Shown: piece after piece, positions 10,196-22,490 of the stretch | Position numbering within the stretch: the stretch's first letter is position 1 | How the letters are laid out: every line of letters starts with the position of its first letter | DNA from: Bursaphelenchus xylophilus | Lineage: Eukaryota > Nematoda > Chromadorea > Rhabditida > Aphelenchoididae | Direction of reading: 5' to 3' | DNA: 64,000 nucleotides | Assembly: GCA_904066235.2 (NCBI GenBank) | Contig: CAJFCV020000005.1 | Span: 7,063,501-7,127,500 of the forward strand | Notes under the pieces: generated by a model | Databases searched by the model: none | Told to the model about the DNA's origin: nothing | Seen by the model: only the letters and a program-made list of their open reading frames with translations | Program-made: the position numbers and the translations under genes

Positions 10196-13100
10196 TTACT
10201 CTTTGATGACTTTACAATCTAAGTTTTTGAGGCCCATCAAAATCATCAAATGATTTCCGTAGACAACCAGAACTGTCAGGTATTCGAAAATGGCAAAGAA
10301 TTCATAGGCTGAAAGGAGGATTGCAAGAAATATTATTTATTTGTTATCTTTGCCATAAATCTTGTTTATGTCTTGTTGATTTTTAAAACACGATTTTTGA
10401 GTCACTGCGTCAGCCAGTAGTGGGGCCCGGTCTTAGGAAAAAATCGATTTTGAGATTTTTGGCTTAAAATAGTCGGTAGCACTTGTGGAAGAAAAGCTAA
10501 AAATATTTTTGCCCAATTTTGCCCGGAAGGCATATTTTTTTACAAAATACGTTTTTACACTTCAAAGCCTCTGGAGGTCGATGTGATCCGACCACAGAGA
10601 TCAAACCTGGCATACAGGGGTTTTTGACACCCAGGAATCTGAAAATCGTAGCGTTTTTACCGTCAGATTACTGTAACATGGTCATACTGTAATCCGGTCG
10701 ATAAAAATCGACGATAACTTCTTTAGATCAAAAATGCCACAGGATTTTATTGCAGATTCGGAATCAGCATAAAATTCTGCTTCGGATACATGTAAAATAT
10801 GTTCAAAATTCCGTGGCCCAACCTCTGTAGTATAGTGGTTGTGCGCCATGATTATCAATCTGGCGACCCAGGTTCGATTCCCGGTGGCTGCAAATGGCAG
10901 AAAATGGACTATAAAAGGGCGGAAACTTGGAAAAAAGGGAAAATAAATTACAGAAAATTAATTTTATGCTACTTAGGACCAGTTTAAAAGTTTTTGCAAG
11001 AATTCCGCATAAATTACGGTTTTTATGGAAAACGCCTTATAGCTTGCCGGAAAGTGGAGCAATCTGGTTAAAATTTACAGAAGAGGTTACTGAGGCTTCC
11101 TACTACGAAATAGGTCCATTTCTGCTTATTTCGTTAAATTTTTGGGATAGCTTGGGTTTGCTTTCAAATTCGGGATTTTAAGAAGTCGAGCTGCGGCCGA
11201 GGTTTATCGAACGGAACAATATTTGACCAAAAAGTCATATAAGATTCACAAAAAGTCATATAAGATTCCCTAACAGCACCGGGATCACACAGCTTGTAAA
11301 ACTTATGCCGTTCTGCGTATCCCACGAAAAACGGAGCGCGTGGACGCTCTAATGATAAATCTACATGGAGACTTAGTTGGTAAGGAACAGAGGCTAAACT
11401 ACGGGACTGTAACATGCGTGCTTCCATCTGAAAACCAAATAATTGTTTTATTTTGTTTTGTATTGCATTCCTCGGCGGATATGATGAACATCGGATGGCA
11501 AGCGTTATGTAGATTCACAAGAACTCTTTAATTGCCATTTGGGGCGATCTTACGAATGCTGTGAGACGTTTTCTATAAAAACCGTAATTTATGCGGAATT
11601 CTTGCAAAAACTTTTAAACTGGTCCTAAGTAGCATAAAATTAATTTTCTGTAATTTATTTTCCCTTTTTTCCAAGTTTCCGCCCTTTTATAGTCCATTTT
11701 CTGCCATTTGCAGCCACCGGGAATCGAACCTGGGTCGCCAGATTGATAATCATGGCGCACAACCACTATACTACAGAGGTTGGGCCACGGAATTTTGAAC
11801 ATATTTTACATGTATCCGAAGCAGAATTTTATGCTGATTCCGAATCTGCAATAAAATCCTGTGGCATTTTTGATCTAAAGAAGTTATCGTCGATTTTTAT
11901 CGACCGGATTACAGTATGACCATGTTACAGTAATCTGACGGTAAAAACGCTACGATTTTCAGATTCCTGGGTGTCAAAAACCCCTGTATGCCAGGTTTGA
12001 TCTCTGTGGTCGGATCACATCGACCTCCAGAGGCTTTGAAGTGTAAAAACGTATTTTGTAAAAAAATATGCCTTCCGGGCAAAATTGGGCAAAAATATTT
12101 TTAGCTTTTCTTCCACAAGTGCTACCGACTATTTTAAGCCAAAAATCTCAAAATCGATTTTTTCCTAAGACCACCGCTGTCGCCCTGACTTCAAAAATCG
12201 TGTTTTAAGTTTAAAAATATGTTTATTGACTTACCAATTCGAATGCATTCTTGCCAATAAAGTACAAAAAATAGAAAGATAGTAGGGACAAACAGTAGCA
12301 AAAGTACGATTAATGTAATCCGGGTTCGGAAATGCGGGTGGAGCTAAAATATTATCAGAAATTATGTTGTAGTAGATGATAAATCTTTTGATTTTCTTAC
12401 CTTTGAATTCTCATCAAAGACTTTAGAGAATCGGAAACATAAAGTGCTCGAAATAAAGTTAATGAGTGCACTAATTATGAATCCGACAAAGAAAACGACA
12501 TGCAATCCTCCAGATTCTCTTTCTCCAATGATTGTTAGGGCAATTGTAAACAACAACTCAATGAATCCACTGACCAGACTTGTTAAAGCCAAGAATTTTA
12601 TTAGCCATTTATATGAGACATTCTTCTTGACTCGTAGGTTGAGGACATCTAAGATAATATTACAATTTTTATTACTATTGCTACTAGTATAACATATATA
12701 TTATTCCTACTATTACTATTTATTGCCCATGGATTGCGTCAAACAGCTTTATGGCCGATTTTCGACACATGTCCTCGGGCGATAATAGGCCTGCTCATAT
12801 TTTTATTATATTAAATTACCCTTCCGTCTTCCCCGAGGGCATAAACAAGGATGGAGTCGGAGGTCAGAGATGTTATCCCCCGGCTCGGATGTCACTTACA
12901 TGCCTGAATCAAGTAGATGGGTCTTAATCCGGCGTGTAGAACCACTCCAAAATGCCAGAGGACTCGTTCGATGGGCAAATTGATTATCCTCGAGAGAGAT
13001 GGCAGGAGAACTTTCTTCAAAGACTCGAGTTACAAGTAGTTAAAGCAGCAAACGACGGGGGCATGCGCTATTTTGGGTTGTAAAAAGTCCCCGGGATTAA

Positions 13101-13769
13101 GGCGTTAAGAGGGTTTCGGTTAGATCAGAGATTATTGTGGAAGGAAAACTTCGAAATGAAGTGTTCCTAAGGACGGATTACCGTACTTTAGTCTCAATTT
13201 TAGGCATGAAGAGGGTTCATTTTTTGAAACAGTCTCTTTGGTTAGTTCTCTTGACCTACCCCGCAAGTCCATTGGTAATTTAGAAGTTTCTTGTAATCGA
13301 ATCCAAATCCGATGATAAAAACCAATGCCAAGGATGAAATAATGGGTGTCAAAGATAAAATAAGAAGTTTCTTGTGAGGTAATGAGTATAAATCGAAAGA
13401 AGATGGGGCTTCCAATAATGGAGAATTGGAGTTATTGGAGGCGGAAGAGGATGACCTATCGTTTAATGAAGTGGTTGGAGTACTAGTAGTGCTAGCCGAG
13501 GATAAAGGGCGGGTGGACAAAGTGTCTGATGGCTCTGGCGTAGAGGCGACGACTGCGGTAGAGCTTTCTGAAGCGCTTAAAGTTGTTGCTGAGCAAATTC
13601 TAGCCATCTTGGAGGATCTTTGGTCATCTTGTAACAGTCGACCATCATGGATAATATCCTCAAAATTCTCAATCTTATCGTTTTTACCGCCCATTTTCTT
13701 ATCATCAAGGAAGACTTTCGCACTTTCACCCACTTGTCTCTCAATATTCACGCCGTTTTCCATTATCAT
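10196..13769 (-). CDS. PGAP2/FRAG1-like GPI-anchor remodelling membrane protein
   Basis: Five exons on the minus strand. Exon 1 (13769 to about 13250) has a roughly 120-aa Ser/Thr-rich, low-complexity N-terminus and then a first helix (LILSLTPIISSLALVFIIGF) and WTCG. Exon 2 continues KVLLPSLSRIINLPIERVLW with FGVVLHAGLRPIYLI, the FRAG1/PGAP2 core. Exon 3 (about 12660-12404) has two further helices. Exon 4 ends CIRI, and the last exon (10308-10196) reads AYEFFAIFEYLTVLVVYGNH, matching the conserved C-terminus of PGAP2. Family role: ER/Golgi protein needed for fatty-acid remodelling of GPI anchors. The Ser-rich extension is not typical (PGAP2 is about 250 aa). The last intron, 10309-12234 (1,926 nt), is almost filled by a foldback element. 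Confidence 0.85.
10822..10892 (+). other. tRNA-like sequence in left arm, Pol III A and B boxes
   Basis: A box TAGTATAGTGG at 10828-10838 and a perfect B box GGTTCGATTCC at 10871-10881, with tRNA-like spacing; the 5' part resembles tRNA-Asp. The acceptor strands do not pair well. The anticodon arm is replaced by a longer hairpin (CGCCA, GATT-ATC-AATC, TGGCG). It is therefore not a working tRNA but could be an internal Pol III promoter. Confidence 0.6.
11709..11779 (-). other. tRNA-like sequence in right arm, inverted copy
   Basis: Reverse-strand copy of the left-arm tRNA-like unit. B box complement is at 11720-11730 and A box complement at 11763-11773, both unchanged. It points toward the element centre, so the two units are convergent. 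Confidence 0.6.
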
Positions 13770-16700
13770 CTATCACTAAAACAATTAAATTCACAATAAT
13801 TAGGTAGTATAATGTAAGAAATGATGGCACTTCCAAAGAGAGAGTCGGGAAGAAGAATGATGTTATCATTGATAAGAAAGAAGAAGGTGAGAAGGTCACG
13901 GTGATTCGGAAGAGAGCGCGGGAAGGTGTTGTCAGTAATCCGAGCGAGACAAAGGATCTTTTTGTTCCCCATTTGACCTATAATTCACGAGTAATTAGAC
14001 AGATATATTACTCATCACTTGTGCTTTATGTTAAGTCATCAAAATTTATGGCTCCAGAATTCGAGAGCAAGATCCTAAAAGGGTCATCTGTTCGTTGTAA
14101 TGTATCTTCTCGGGTTTATTTACCAACAATTTACCTTTTTTCGCTTTTTCCATTCGTTGAGAACCCTTTGGAATTTTAATTTTTTGTAATTTTTATAATT
14201 TGACAGTTAGAAAAGGTGACAATCAGGGTTGTTACTGTTTACGACCATAATTAGAGACTTTTTACAATTCCGAGAGGGGTTTAAAGGGGTTTAAAGGCGG
14301 TTGCAAGCCTTAACTCTGGCTTAAATTTCAGAAATATTACTTTGAAAAAGTTTTAGCCAAAATTTTCGTAACATTTTTAGATAATATCTGCGGTTTTATG
14401 GCCAATAAATATAACTAAAGGCCGAGCCAGAGATTTATGCAAATTTGGCGCCCTTCTTTGTCTCAGCCCTAAGGGCATGTTGTCTTCTAAATTTTTTTGG
14501 AAAGACAATCGGATTAAGGAAATCCTCAATGCTAAAGCAGGCTTGTTAAGTTTAAACTGGTCATTCTAACTTTGTAGTAAAATGTTGTTTATTGAGTAAT
14601 CCAGAGGGTCATCTCTCTTATCTAACCTCGAATCTCGAGTTATCGCGTCAAATCTTGCCGCGAGGCGTTCTTTTTTATTTTCGTTCGACTACCTTTTATT
14701 GAATTACTTACTTGGAGATTTTCTGGAATTACTTTCAAACTTTACATTGTCCTCTCAAAATTTAATTATTTAAAAAATTTTTTAATTAGCCATGTCCTCA
14801 TCTTTTGCCTTCAGGCGAATATTCGAATACCCAGGCTGGACTTTAATATGTAATTCCCTTTAATCCCCCGGCCATCTTTAATATTATTTATGCAAATTAA
14901 AGAGAGTAGTGTTATTGTAATTAGAGAAAAGCAGGTTTCTCTCGGCTTGAGGGAGGTCGTTAAGGGAAGCGCTGAGGTTTCCCTTGGGTTTACAATGCGG
15001 TAAACAATTGGTTTGTTAAAAAAAGTAAAATCAAATTCCAAGGTCGTCTAATCAGAGAGACACCTTTTCCTTTATTTTATGAATAAAAAAACGGCCGAAA
15101 CTGGAGAAATTGATGGGCGAAGAAAGTTCCGGGGTTCCAACGGTGATGATAAATGGGAATTGGTGGGTAAATATTTAGATATTGGTGTGGGTTTTTTTTT
15201 CTTACTGTAAAGTGTACTAGGGCATCTAAATATATGTACGTAATTCATAAAATTTTTATGTATCATTTATTATTTTTAGATTGAAGATATTGATTTAGTC
15301 CTTTACGGTTTCTGTAAAGTAAAAATTTCATAGGAGTCTTAGAAAATAAATACTAACTTGAATTTGAACTCAGTATCACGAAAATCTTTTCGCGAGGTTT
15401 AGAACTTGATGTTTTTCCCAAAAAAAGTCATCATTTTTGTTCTTCAACTCCCCAATTTAATACAGACGTTTATGCTCATCATAAACTGTAAATAACTTCC
15501 ATTTGACGTGAAATGCCTCCCTCCGGATGCGTTTATTTACTTAACCTTTACAATTTACAAATCAAATTTTTGATAGAAATTACTGCTTTACGACTTTAAT
15601 TGTGACTGTTTACCTTTCTTTGTGACTACTTCTTTGTTTACTTTGTATTTCCGATATTTTTTAGAGATTTTTTAAATAAATAAAACAAGTCTGACACCCT
15701 TCCTAGCTGTTTCTTGTAATGTTTATTCGGCTAATTAGTTTAGCCAAACTTTTTCTTCCAATCTCGTCTTGTCCATCTTTATTTTTTCCAATTTTGGCCC
15801 TCGAAATAGAACGGCCTTATAAATAAAAGATCGAAACGTATTCGGGATACTCTCCGTTATACATTCTCCTTATACGTTGTCTATATTTTTGGTCTGGGAA
15901 TCAAATAAAAAAGAGGCTTTGCAGAATCCGTTTTTATGGGATTCTGGAATTTTGAAATGGATTTCAAACCGTAAAAACGATGTGAAAATAATATTTTTTG
16001 GAGTGTGGGAGTTGTTGATCTTTTAGGAAAAATAATACCGTACACGTTGGTATCTTCACTTCTGGACACCTTGTTACCAATTGTTTTGGTATCTCCTTAA
16101 AATAATTTTCTCTCCCAAAGTTCTCAACTCCTTACCATGTGGCCATGCGAATCGGCTTTATCTATATTTTGTCAACAACAAAACACACAAAATATTTGTC
16201 GGCCCTCCGAAATCCAAATGAGGCCCTAAGGGGAAGTCCATCCCCTGCGGGCAAATAAAAAGGAACGCCGCGTTTTGTGCACGGATCCCGGCTTTCCGGT
16301 GCTTTTTATGCACCTTGGCCCTTGAATTTTTAATGCTGCGCGAGATTTCGGTGTCGCGAATTTCATTTCGTAGCCGCAGGGCCTTTTATTTTCCTCGGAA
16401 CCCTTTTTTTACTACTTAATGCAATTAAAAAGTAACTTTCAAGTCTTTGTTAACTAGCTCCTAAAGGGATTTGGGAATCGTCGAATGATCATCTACTGTC
16501 TTTAACAATACTCTTTAAGAAACGAGTAAAACGAGGAGGGGAGGGCGGGGGATGGCTGTTGATTTGTTTACTTTTCCCTTGAGCAACCATACAAACAAGG
16601 AAACGGCGGCGAATTCAACGGCATTCTGTCTAATACAATGTGCTCTTTAGGGATATTTTGTGTGTGCTCAAACTTAAATTTGTATCACTTTATGTTATCT

Positions 16701-18561
16701 TAGGCCAACTGTTCGATGTGTGTGATGTTATATCGAAGTAAATTTCGTACGATTTTCTGTACGAAATTATTTTTTTAAATGTGCCGGAGAAATCGCTCTT
16801 TACGGTTAAAAAAACATTTTATTCTCTGACCTTTTGTCGTTATTTTCCACGGTCTCTCGCAATAAATGTTTGTTGAATGTCTCAGAAGTCTCAACAAAAA
16901 AAAAATAAAATTTTCAAACAGTAAACCTCGTATATAGACCAGTGATAAACTAAGGATTCCAAAAAAATTTGCGGATCTCCTTTTGAGAAATAATTTTTCT
17001 CCAAGAATCGTGCCCCGTCTTAGGTAATATTGAGCCCGTATTGTCCCATGTTCATTGATGCTGAATTTTTAATGCTATTTCTCACCGTGAATATTCAATT
17101 ACAAACGCGATCTTTCACTCCCATTGTGTTTTATGTTATAATCAAACCGTAAAAAGAATCTTTTCCATCAAATCTTATATTATTCATGTTTGTTTTGTTC
17201 TATTATTAGCGCACTTGTCTATCTGTTAAATAATCCGGTGGATTAACGACTTCCTTGAGAAATTAAATCATTTCGAGCGAATTATTGTTTTATGACCGAG
17301 CGAAACATTGCGCAAGAAGATTTTTTTTTTTTGATTTTTAATCGAAATTTGGAACGAAGATTGTTCTGAACTCGGTGACTAATGTGATTTAATTACACCC
17401 GCAACTTGGTTTATGACCCGAGCGTAATTCTGAATCAACTTTAGGTCATTTGAAATGAATAAACAACTCTTGCGCAAGCTTTTTAACTATTATTCATTCG
17501 AGAAACAGCAGTTTGAGATTGTCTTTGAAGTTTTTTTCAAGATGTTTACTTTTTTCGGCGTTTCTGTTATACACATATATAGTACAAAATTTATTCTCAT
17601 GTTCCAAAATAGAAGTTTTGGCATTAAATTTGATTATATTATGTTATTACATTTATAGTTATATAACTTTTGATTGTAAATGTCCCCACGGAATCTCTTC
17701 AAATATTTTTTGTTTACAAGTAAGAACAAGCCATTTGATGGCGTATTGAAAAAATACGGAGTTCTACGCGTATTTTATTGTGAAAATTTTTATTTTTGGC
17801 TGTCATCAAGTATACTGTAAAAATATGTGTCAAGAGCATAAAAGTTGCTACTTTTCTCTGAACTGACTGCATTGCTCATTCTAAAGTCTCTACAATCGCA
17901 ATTCCTGCATTTTCTCCGGATACTTCCCTTTTCTGACTCACCGTCTTAAACAAAATAATAATAGCGGCCGATATTTATATTATAATATAAAAATTATAAG
18001 TGTTCCCGTAGAGAGGCCCTCTGGGTCCGGCCTGGATGCGCGTCTACTTCTTTCGTTCTGGATCGATCAGTTTTTTCCTCGGTTCCCGGCTGGAGACGTT
18101 TTATTTCCAATCAATTGTGTTAATGATCCGCGCGATCTGATGGGAATGTTGCAGTTTTACGTTTTTTACAGTTTTCTAAAGATTTGGCGTGAGTGTGGGT
18201 GAGGTGAAAGAGGGCTCATGGGCTCTAGCGACAATGTTCGCCAAGTTCCTGGCTTCTGTTTCCTAAATTTGTCTATCATTTTACAGCTGCAAGTTCTAGG
18301 CCATTTTGATGATCTATTCAATGGTTAATATAATATATGAAATATTTAAAGCAGCTCAATTTAGTTTTCTGGCCAATAGTAACTTTGCTTTCTTTCAGTC
18401 CCAGAAATTTCCATAATTTTTACAGTTTCCGAATAATGTTATTACATATTACATGATGACTGAGAAAATATGACTATACCTATCCTTTAGATCACTGCCA
18501 TTTCGTCCCTCAGGGCCTAAAGTCATGCCGGGGAGAGGCTGATCGCTCTGGCACCACCAGC
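13770..18561. other. Gene-poor AT-rich region
   Basis: Almost 4.8 kb with no exon series I can support on either strand. ORFs are short, rich in Phe, Lys and Ile, and lack splice partners. It holds homopolymer runs (poly-T near 17322-17331) and a small TTTAAAGG repeat near 14279-14295. A G-rich stretch lies near 16535-16555. It could hold the upstream regulatory DNA of the PGAP2-like gene (which starts at 13769 on the minus strand) and of the secreted protein gene at 18562. I see no tRNA or obvious transposon. Confidence 0.5.
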
Positions 18562-19198
18562 ATGAGCCCCTCATGGGCGCTTTTACTCTGTATTCTGGCC
18601 CATTTACCGTGGTCGGCCCTCCTGAAACGTCATTATCGGCGCTATCGACCTCACAATTACCAGTTGACTCTCTCCATTCGAAATCATAACGTCACAGATG
18701 CCAGATTCTTTCGTCTCATTGGTGTCGATAACACTGCCGACTTCTTTGTAGCGCCCGGGAAGACATTCACCAAGACTTATGAGGTAGGAGGATGGATGGA
18801 TAAACTTTAGTTCTGATAAGTTTAATATGGAGTTTATGGAAGAATAAGAGCAAATCTGTTTTGTTAAGGCTCTAGATAGAGGATTCATGCCATAACGGAC
18901 TACATGATTACATTTTTCATGGCATTAATTTTTCAGGTTAGCCGTAAGGGATGGTGGACGTTGATAGTTGAGTTCCCGGATAATAAATTTGCTCGGTCGC
19001 CCAAGAAAATCATCTCACGAGACTCTTATCCGCATTGGATCATGGAAGTAAGCACAATTCTTACATTTTAAATTAACAATACCCAAATTAATACAATCAA
19101 ACTTTCTGTAGGTCTACTACTATCCTGGCCAGGTGGGTTTCAGTGAATGGCACAAAATGCGACGACGAAAGTACCGGCATTACCGAGTAATCGACTAG
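18562..19198 (+). CDS. Small secreted protein, family not recognised
   Basis: Three exons, 18562-18783, 18937-19047 and 19112-19198, join in phase to give 139 aa. The N-terminus (MSPSWALLLCILAHLPWSAL) is a good signal peptide, followed by a basic stretch (KRHYRRYRPH). The mature part has an N-glycosylation sequon (NVT). Alternating hydrophobic segments (FFRLIGV, DFFVAPGKTF, WWTLIVEFPD) suggest a beta-sandwich. The tail is very basic (HKMRRRKYRHYRVID). There are no mature cysteines, which separates it from most small nematode effector families. Splice sites are strong (GAG|GTAGG, TTTTTCAG, ATGGAA|GTAAGC). Extracellular location is inferred; function unknown. Confidence 0.7.
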
Positions 19199-19512
19199 AC
19201 TCACGGACATCTTACCCATCCCACTTTCTCTCGATTAAACTGCCGCAATTCTTTGTAAATATTATAATAATTAGAGGCTCTAGAGTGTAAATAGATGTAG
19301 ATGTACTGTTTCTAGCAATAAATAAACGAGATTTACAAGTACTGAAAAAATTATTTCGAATAAAATGCTATAAAAATTCGAAAACAACGGCAATTTGAAA
19401 GCATTACTGCCGTTCAAGTTGATGACTTAACAAACCAAAAACAATGTAATTTTTATTTTTTTATTCCCAAAATTCAAAAATTTTTTATTGTTTGTAAAAT
19501 TTGTTATCAGAA
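19199..19512. other. Intergenic region
   Basis: AT-rich, with AATAAATAAA-type sequence near 19317-19325 that could polyadenylate the upstream gene. A TTGTTATCAG acceptor-like site ends at 19510, just before the next ATG, suggesting a trans-splice site for the transporter gene. Confidence 0.4.
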
Positions 19513-21592
19513 ATGGCCGCCCATGGCTTTGCTTATGAACATCTCCGTCATGTGGATGCCCACAAACTCCTCGAACATCTCGGCGATTTCAGTTTATACG
19601 AGATGACCAACTTTTGTATTGTCCAAACATTCAATTTCTACTACGCTGCAGCATTATTTGTAATGTCATTCATCGAGGAAGACCCTCATCTTCTGTGTAT
19701 TCCCCATAATTCTTCTATTAAAGTGCAAAAAGATCAGTGTACTTTGAATATAAATGGTGGTATGTTACAGTAATCTTTGTATTTTTTGTTTTAGTAACTG
19801 AAAGGTGCGATTACTCTGACAAAGCGACGTTATATGTGGTGAATAAAGGCCCTGTTGACAGTATTTTTCCATCGGTAAGGAATTGATTCTTTTACGGAAC
19901 TAGTTTGTTATACTAGGTGATCTAATTTTTGTTAAAAATCTGCTTTAATCTTGCATTTTCTTTTTCAGTTTGGCCTCTTGTGCAGCAATGGACTAGTCAA
20001 AGAGTTTGGGCTTACTTTCTTTACGATCGGCAAGTTTTTTGGCACCTTGTTTATATAAATTCATATTATCCATCATCAAATATTACCCGAGTTCATTTCC
20101 AGGCGCCTTTACTATGGTCCCTTTCCTCTCCGCGGCTTCAGACCGCTTTGGTCGAAAGACTGTAGTGTTAATTTGCATCAGTGTCAGCGCTTTCGCCAAC
20201 CTCCTTGTCTATATTGTGAACGATGCCTACACCTTTTGGATCCTTCGGTTCATCATCGGCGCCTCTTCTGATGGGTATATGACGATCTCTGGGATTCAGT
20301 CCTCCGAACTTGTCGCTCAAGATGTGAGGGATTGGTATGGTCTGATGTATAACATCTACTGGACTGCAGGATTGCTGTATACGGCATTACTTTCGTTGGT
20401 TGTGAGAGATTGGAGGGTGTTTTATCTGCTGGCTTCTTTGCCTGCGGTCTTTATCTTTCCACTATACGCAATGTAAGTATTTTTAGAACATTTTAAATTA
20501 ATTTTAAAAAAATCTTGTTTTCGCTTTGGGACTCAAAACTTTTTCGGGTACCGCAACAAAAACATGACTTCCACAAAAATTAATGCGCATTGCTCTAGAT
20601 GGCTCCCAGAAACGCCCCATTGGCTCGTGGAACATCGAAAACTCCATCAATTGGGCGATTATATCAGAGCTAGCGAACGGTATTGTGGCCGGAAGGTGGA
20701 CCTGAATAAATGTCTCAAAAGTGAAAAGCGAAAAAAGATTGTTAGAAATACGAAAAGCCCTCTAATACAGATCTTTGAAGCTCTCAGATCGAATAGAAAG
20801 TTCATGTTCCAAATGATGATCAACGGGTATATACAGTAAGATTTATTTATGTTACACTTGACATTTTTACGAACAAAAGATAATTTTGAATGGTTTCTAG
20901 GTTTGTAATCGCCCTCTTTTACTTTACCGTGACCTTGGAAAGCACCAGTCTCACCAGTGATGGATTTACCGGCTTCGCTCTCTCAGCTGGCATCGAATTG
21001 CCTGGGGGAATTTTGACTTTACCGGCTGCGAAATTCTTTGGAAGAAAGACTATTGTGTGGAGTATGCTATGCCTTCAGGGCTTGTTCATTGCTCTATATC
21101 CGTTCCTGCCTTGTAAGTCCATAAGTATTTAAATTTGTTGTTCATGGCCATGTGTAATGAAATAGTGAAAAATTAGTTTAATTTTAGACCCTTGGCTTGC
21201 TATATCGTTCAATTTGATTTCCAAAGTTTTCAATGGCCTTGTTTACAGCACCCATCCCCTACTACTGACAGAGATGATCCCCACTGGAATGAGAACTGCC
21301 ATGTATTCTTTGGTAAATATCCCCCAGTCCTTCGGAATTATTGCCGCTCCTTATCTAAAGTATCTGGTAGGGTTTTGAAATACGTTTACACTCATTTCTA
21401 CGATTTTTTCAGCAATTTGGAACCACTTATGCCATGTATATTATACTTGCTGTCACCTCGATTGTTGCTGGATTATTGGCTTTATTCTTGCCGGAGACTA
21501 AAGGAAGAAGATTGCCAGAGGAATTAAATGATGTTATGAGCGATTACGCAGAAGATAATAGCATATTGGAGCCGCTAAAGGATAGCAAATGA
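19513..21592 (+). CDS. SLC22-type organic cation/anion transporter (MFS)
   Basis: Multi-exon MFS protein. Exon 1 (from 19513) reads LLEHLGDFSLYEMTNFCIVQ, typical of the N-terminal cytoplasmic end and first helix of SLC22 proteins. A Cys-containing extracellular loop follows. The MFS motif SAASDRFGRKTVV is present after helix 3. The segments WLPETPHWLVEHRK and LPGGILTLPAAKFFGRKT follow in the usual order. The end carries FLPETKGRRLPEELNDV, the SLC22/sugar-porter hallmark, and an acidic tail. About 500 aa and 12 helices are expected. Family role: plasma-membrane transport of organic cations, anions or carnitine; the substrate cannot be read from sequence. Introns include one with acceptor GTTTTAG. 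ATG 19513 was chosen because an acceptor-like site immediately precedes it. Confidence 0.85.
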
Positions 21593-22490
21593 CAATAAAA
21601 AAAAGTGGTATAAAACAATATTTTGGATTTTCTTGGAGTTTTTTTGAAACATTTTCTGTAAAAACAAAGGAGAGGTCAGAAAAATAAAAGATTAAAGCCT
21701 TACAGAGTAAACTGTATTTATAAGCGCTTCATATCAGTATCAGAAAACAAATATTATTTTATGTCATCAAAAAGACGAAACCCTAAAATTTTTAATCTTT
21801 GGAGTCAAAGAAGTTTTGTTTACAAGTAAATAAGCGGTAAATAACAACAACAGCTGACCAGTCAGTTATTTCCGCGCGAACCCGGAAGCTGGCGACGTTT
21901 GTCCAAGTGCTCGAATGACGTCACAATGGAGATTTGGAAAGACGTGAAAGGTCGCGGGGGTCATCCGAGTCCGTCTGTTTGTTTTTTACGGACTCTCGAG
22001 TCAGCGCGTGGCTCCTCGTGGAGGTCGTCACCTCATTGCCTCAGGTCGGAATGACCATCTTCCCCTTCCTAATACACTTCCGTCTATTGTTTGAGCGACG
22101 TCACGATCTGAGGGTGGATCTCGGCGAAGAGGGAGATGACCCGCTGACCCACTGGCCATTCATTTTTTGGTCAAGCCCTTAGGCTAAAGAAGACGTGAAT
22201 TGGGAATTAAGCCTGCTTGGAAGCGAAGATTTGAGGGTACGGCAGCTGATACGGTGGCCACAGATCATATTACAAGCCCTTTAATTACTTTTAAGACTAC
22301 TGTATCCATTTATATTGTACTTGACCTACCTACCGTATTCTACGATCTAGATCTGAAATTCAATACGATTTGTTTCAATCAAAGCGTCGCCACCCAACTC
22401 CATCATCTTTTTTGTGCCATATTTTCACTACGCAGTTGCTTTCACAATTCTGAAGGCTAAGATACAAGAGCCATTTGAAACGACACTTAA
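21593..22490 (+). promoter_or_regulatory. Upstream region of cky-1
   Basis: About 900 nt without a supported exon. It contains one perfect CRE palindrome (21916-21923) and a related CGACGTCA at 22097-22104. GC content rises between about 21870 and 22180. ORFs here (for example 21934-22182) are not supported by splice partners or homology. Confidence 0.45.
21916..21923. promoter_or_regulatory. CRE/ATF palindrome upstream of cky-1
   Basis: Exact TGACGTCA about 570 nt upstream of the cky-1 ATG. Family knowledge: this is the binding site for CREB/ATF bZIP factors. Mammalian NPAS4 is an activity-dependent gene, so a CRE here is plausible. Sequence match only. Confidence 0.4.

Larger units (their letters stand above)
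10385..12206. mobile_element. 1.8-kb foldback element with about 640-bp inverted arms
   Basis: Left arm 10385-11033 and right arm 11565-12206 are reverse complements. They look near-identical across most of their length, for example over the tract starting GGAAAAAATCGATTTTGAGA. The outermost roughly 50 bp of the two ends differ more. The centre (11034-11564) is unique and includes a short direct repeat of AAAAAGTCATATAAGATTC. No transposase ORF is visible. Each arm carries a tRNA-like sequence with A and B boxes pointing inward. I could not identify a target-site duplication. The element sits in the last intron of the PGAP2-like gene. It is probably a non-autonomous DNA element; class unknown. 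Confidence 0.85.

Noticed and set aside
10822..10892. Functional tRNA-Asp gene
   Set aside because: Acceptor strands do not pair and the anticodon loop is replaced by a longer hairpin. Only the promoter boxes are tRNA-like.
10799..10987. Identical 62-aa ORFs at 10799-10987 (+) and 11614-11802 (-)
   Set aside because: They are the same stretch of the two inverted arms, reading through the tRNA-like sequence. Identity reflects the repeat, not coding conservation.
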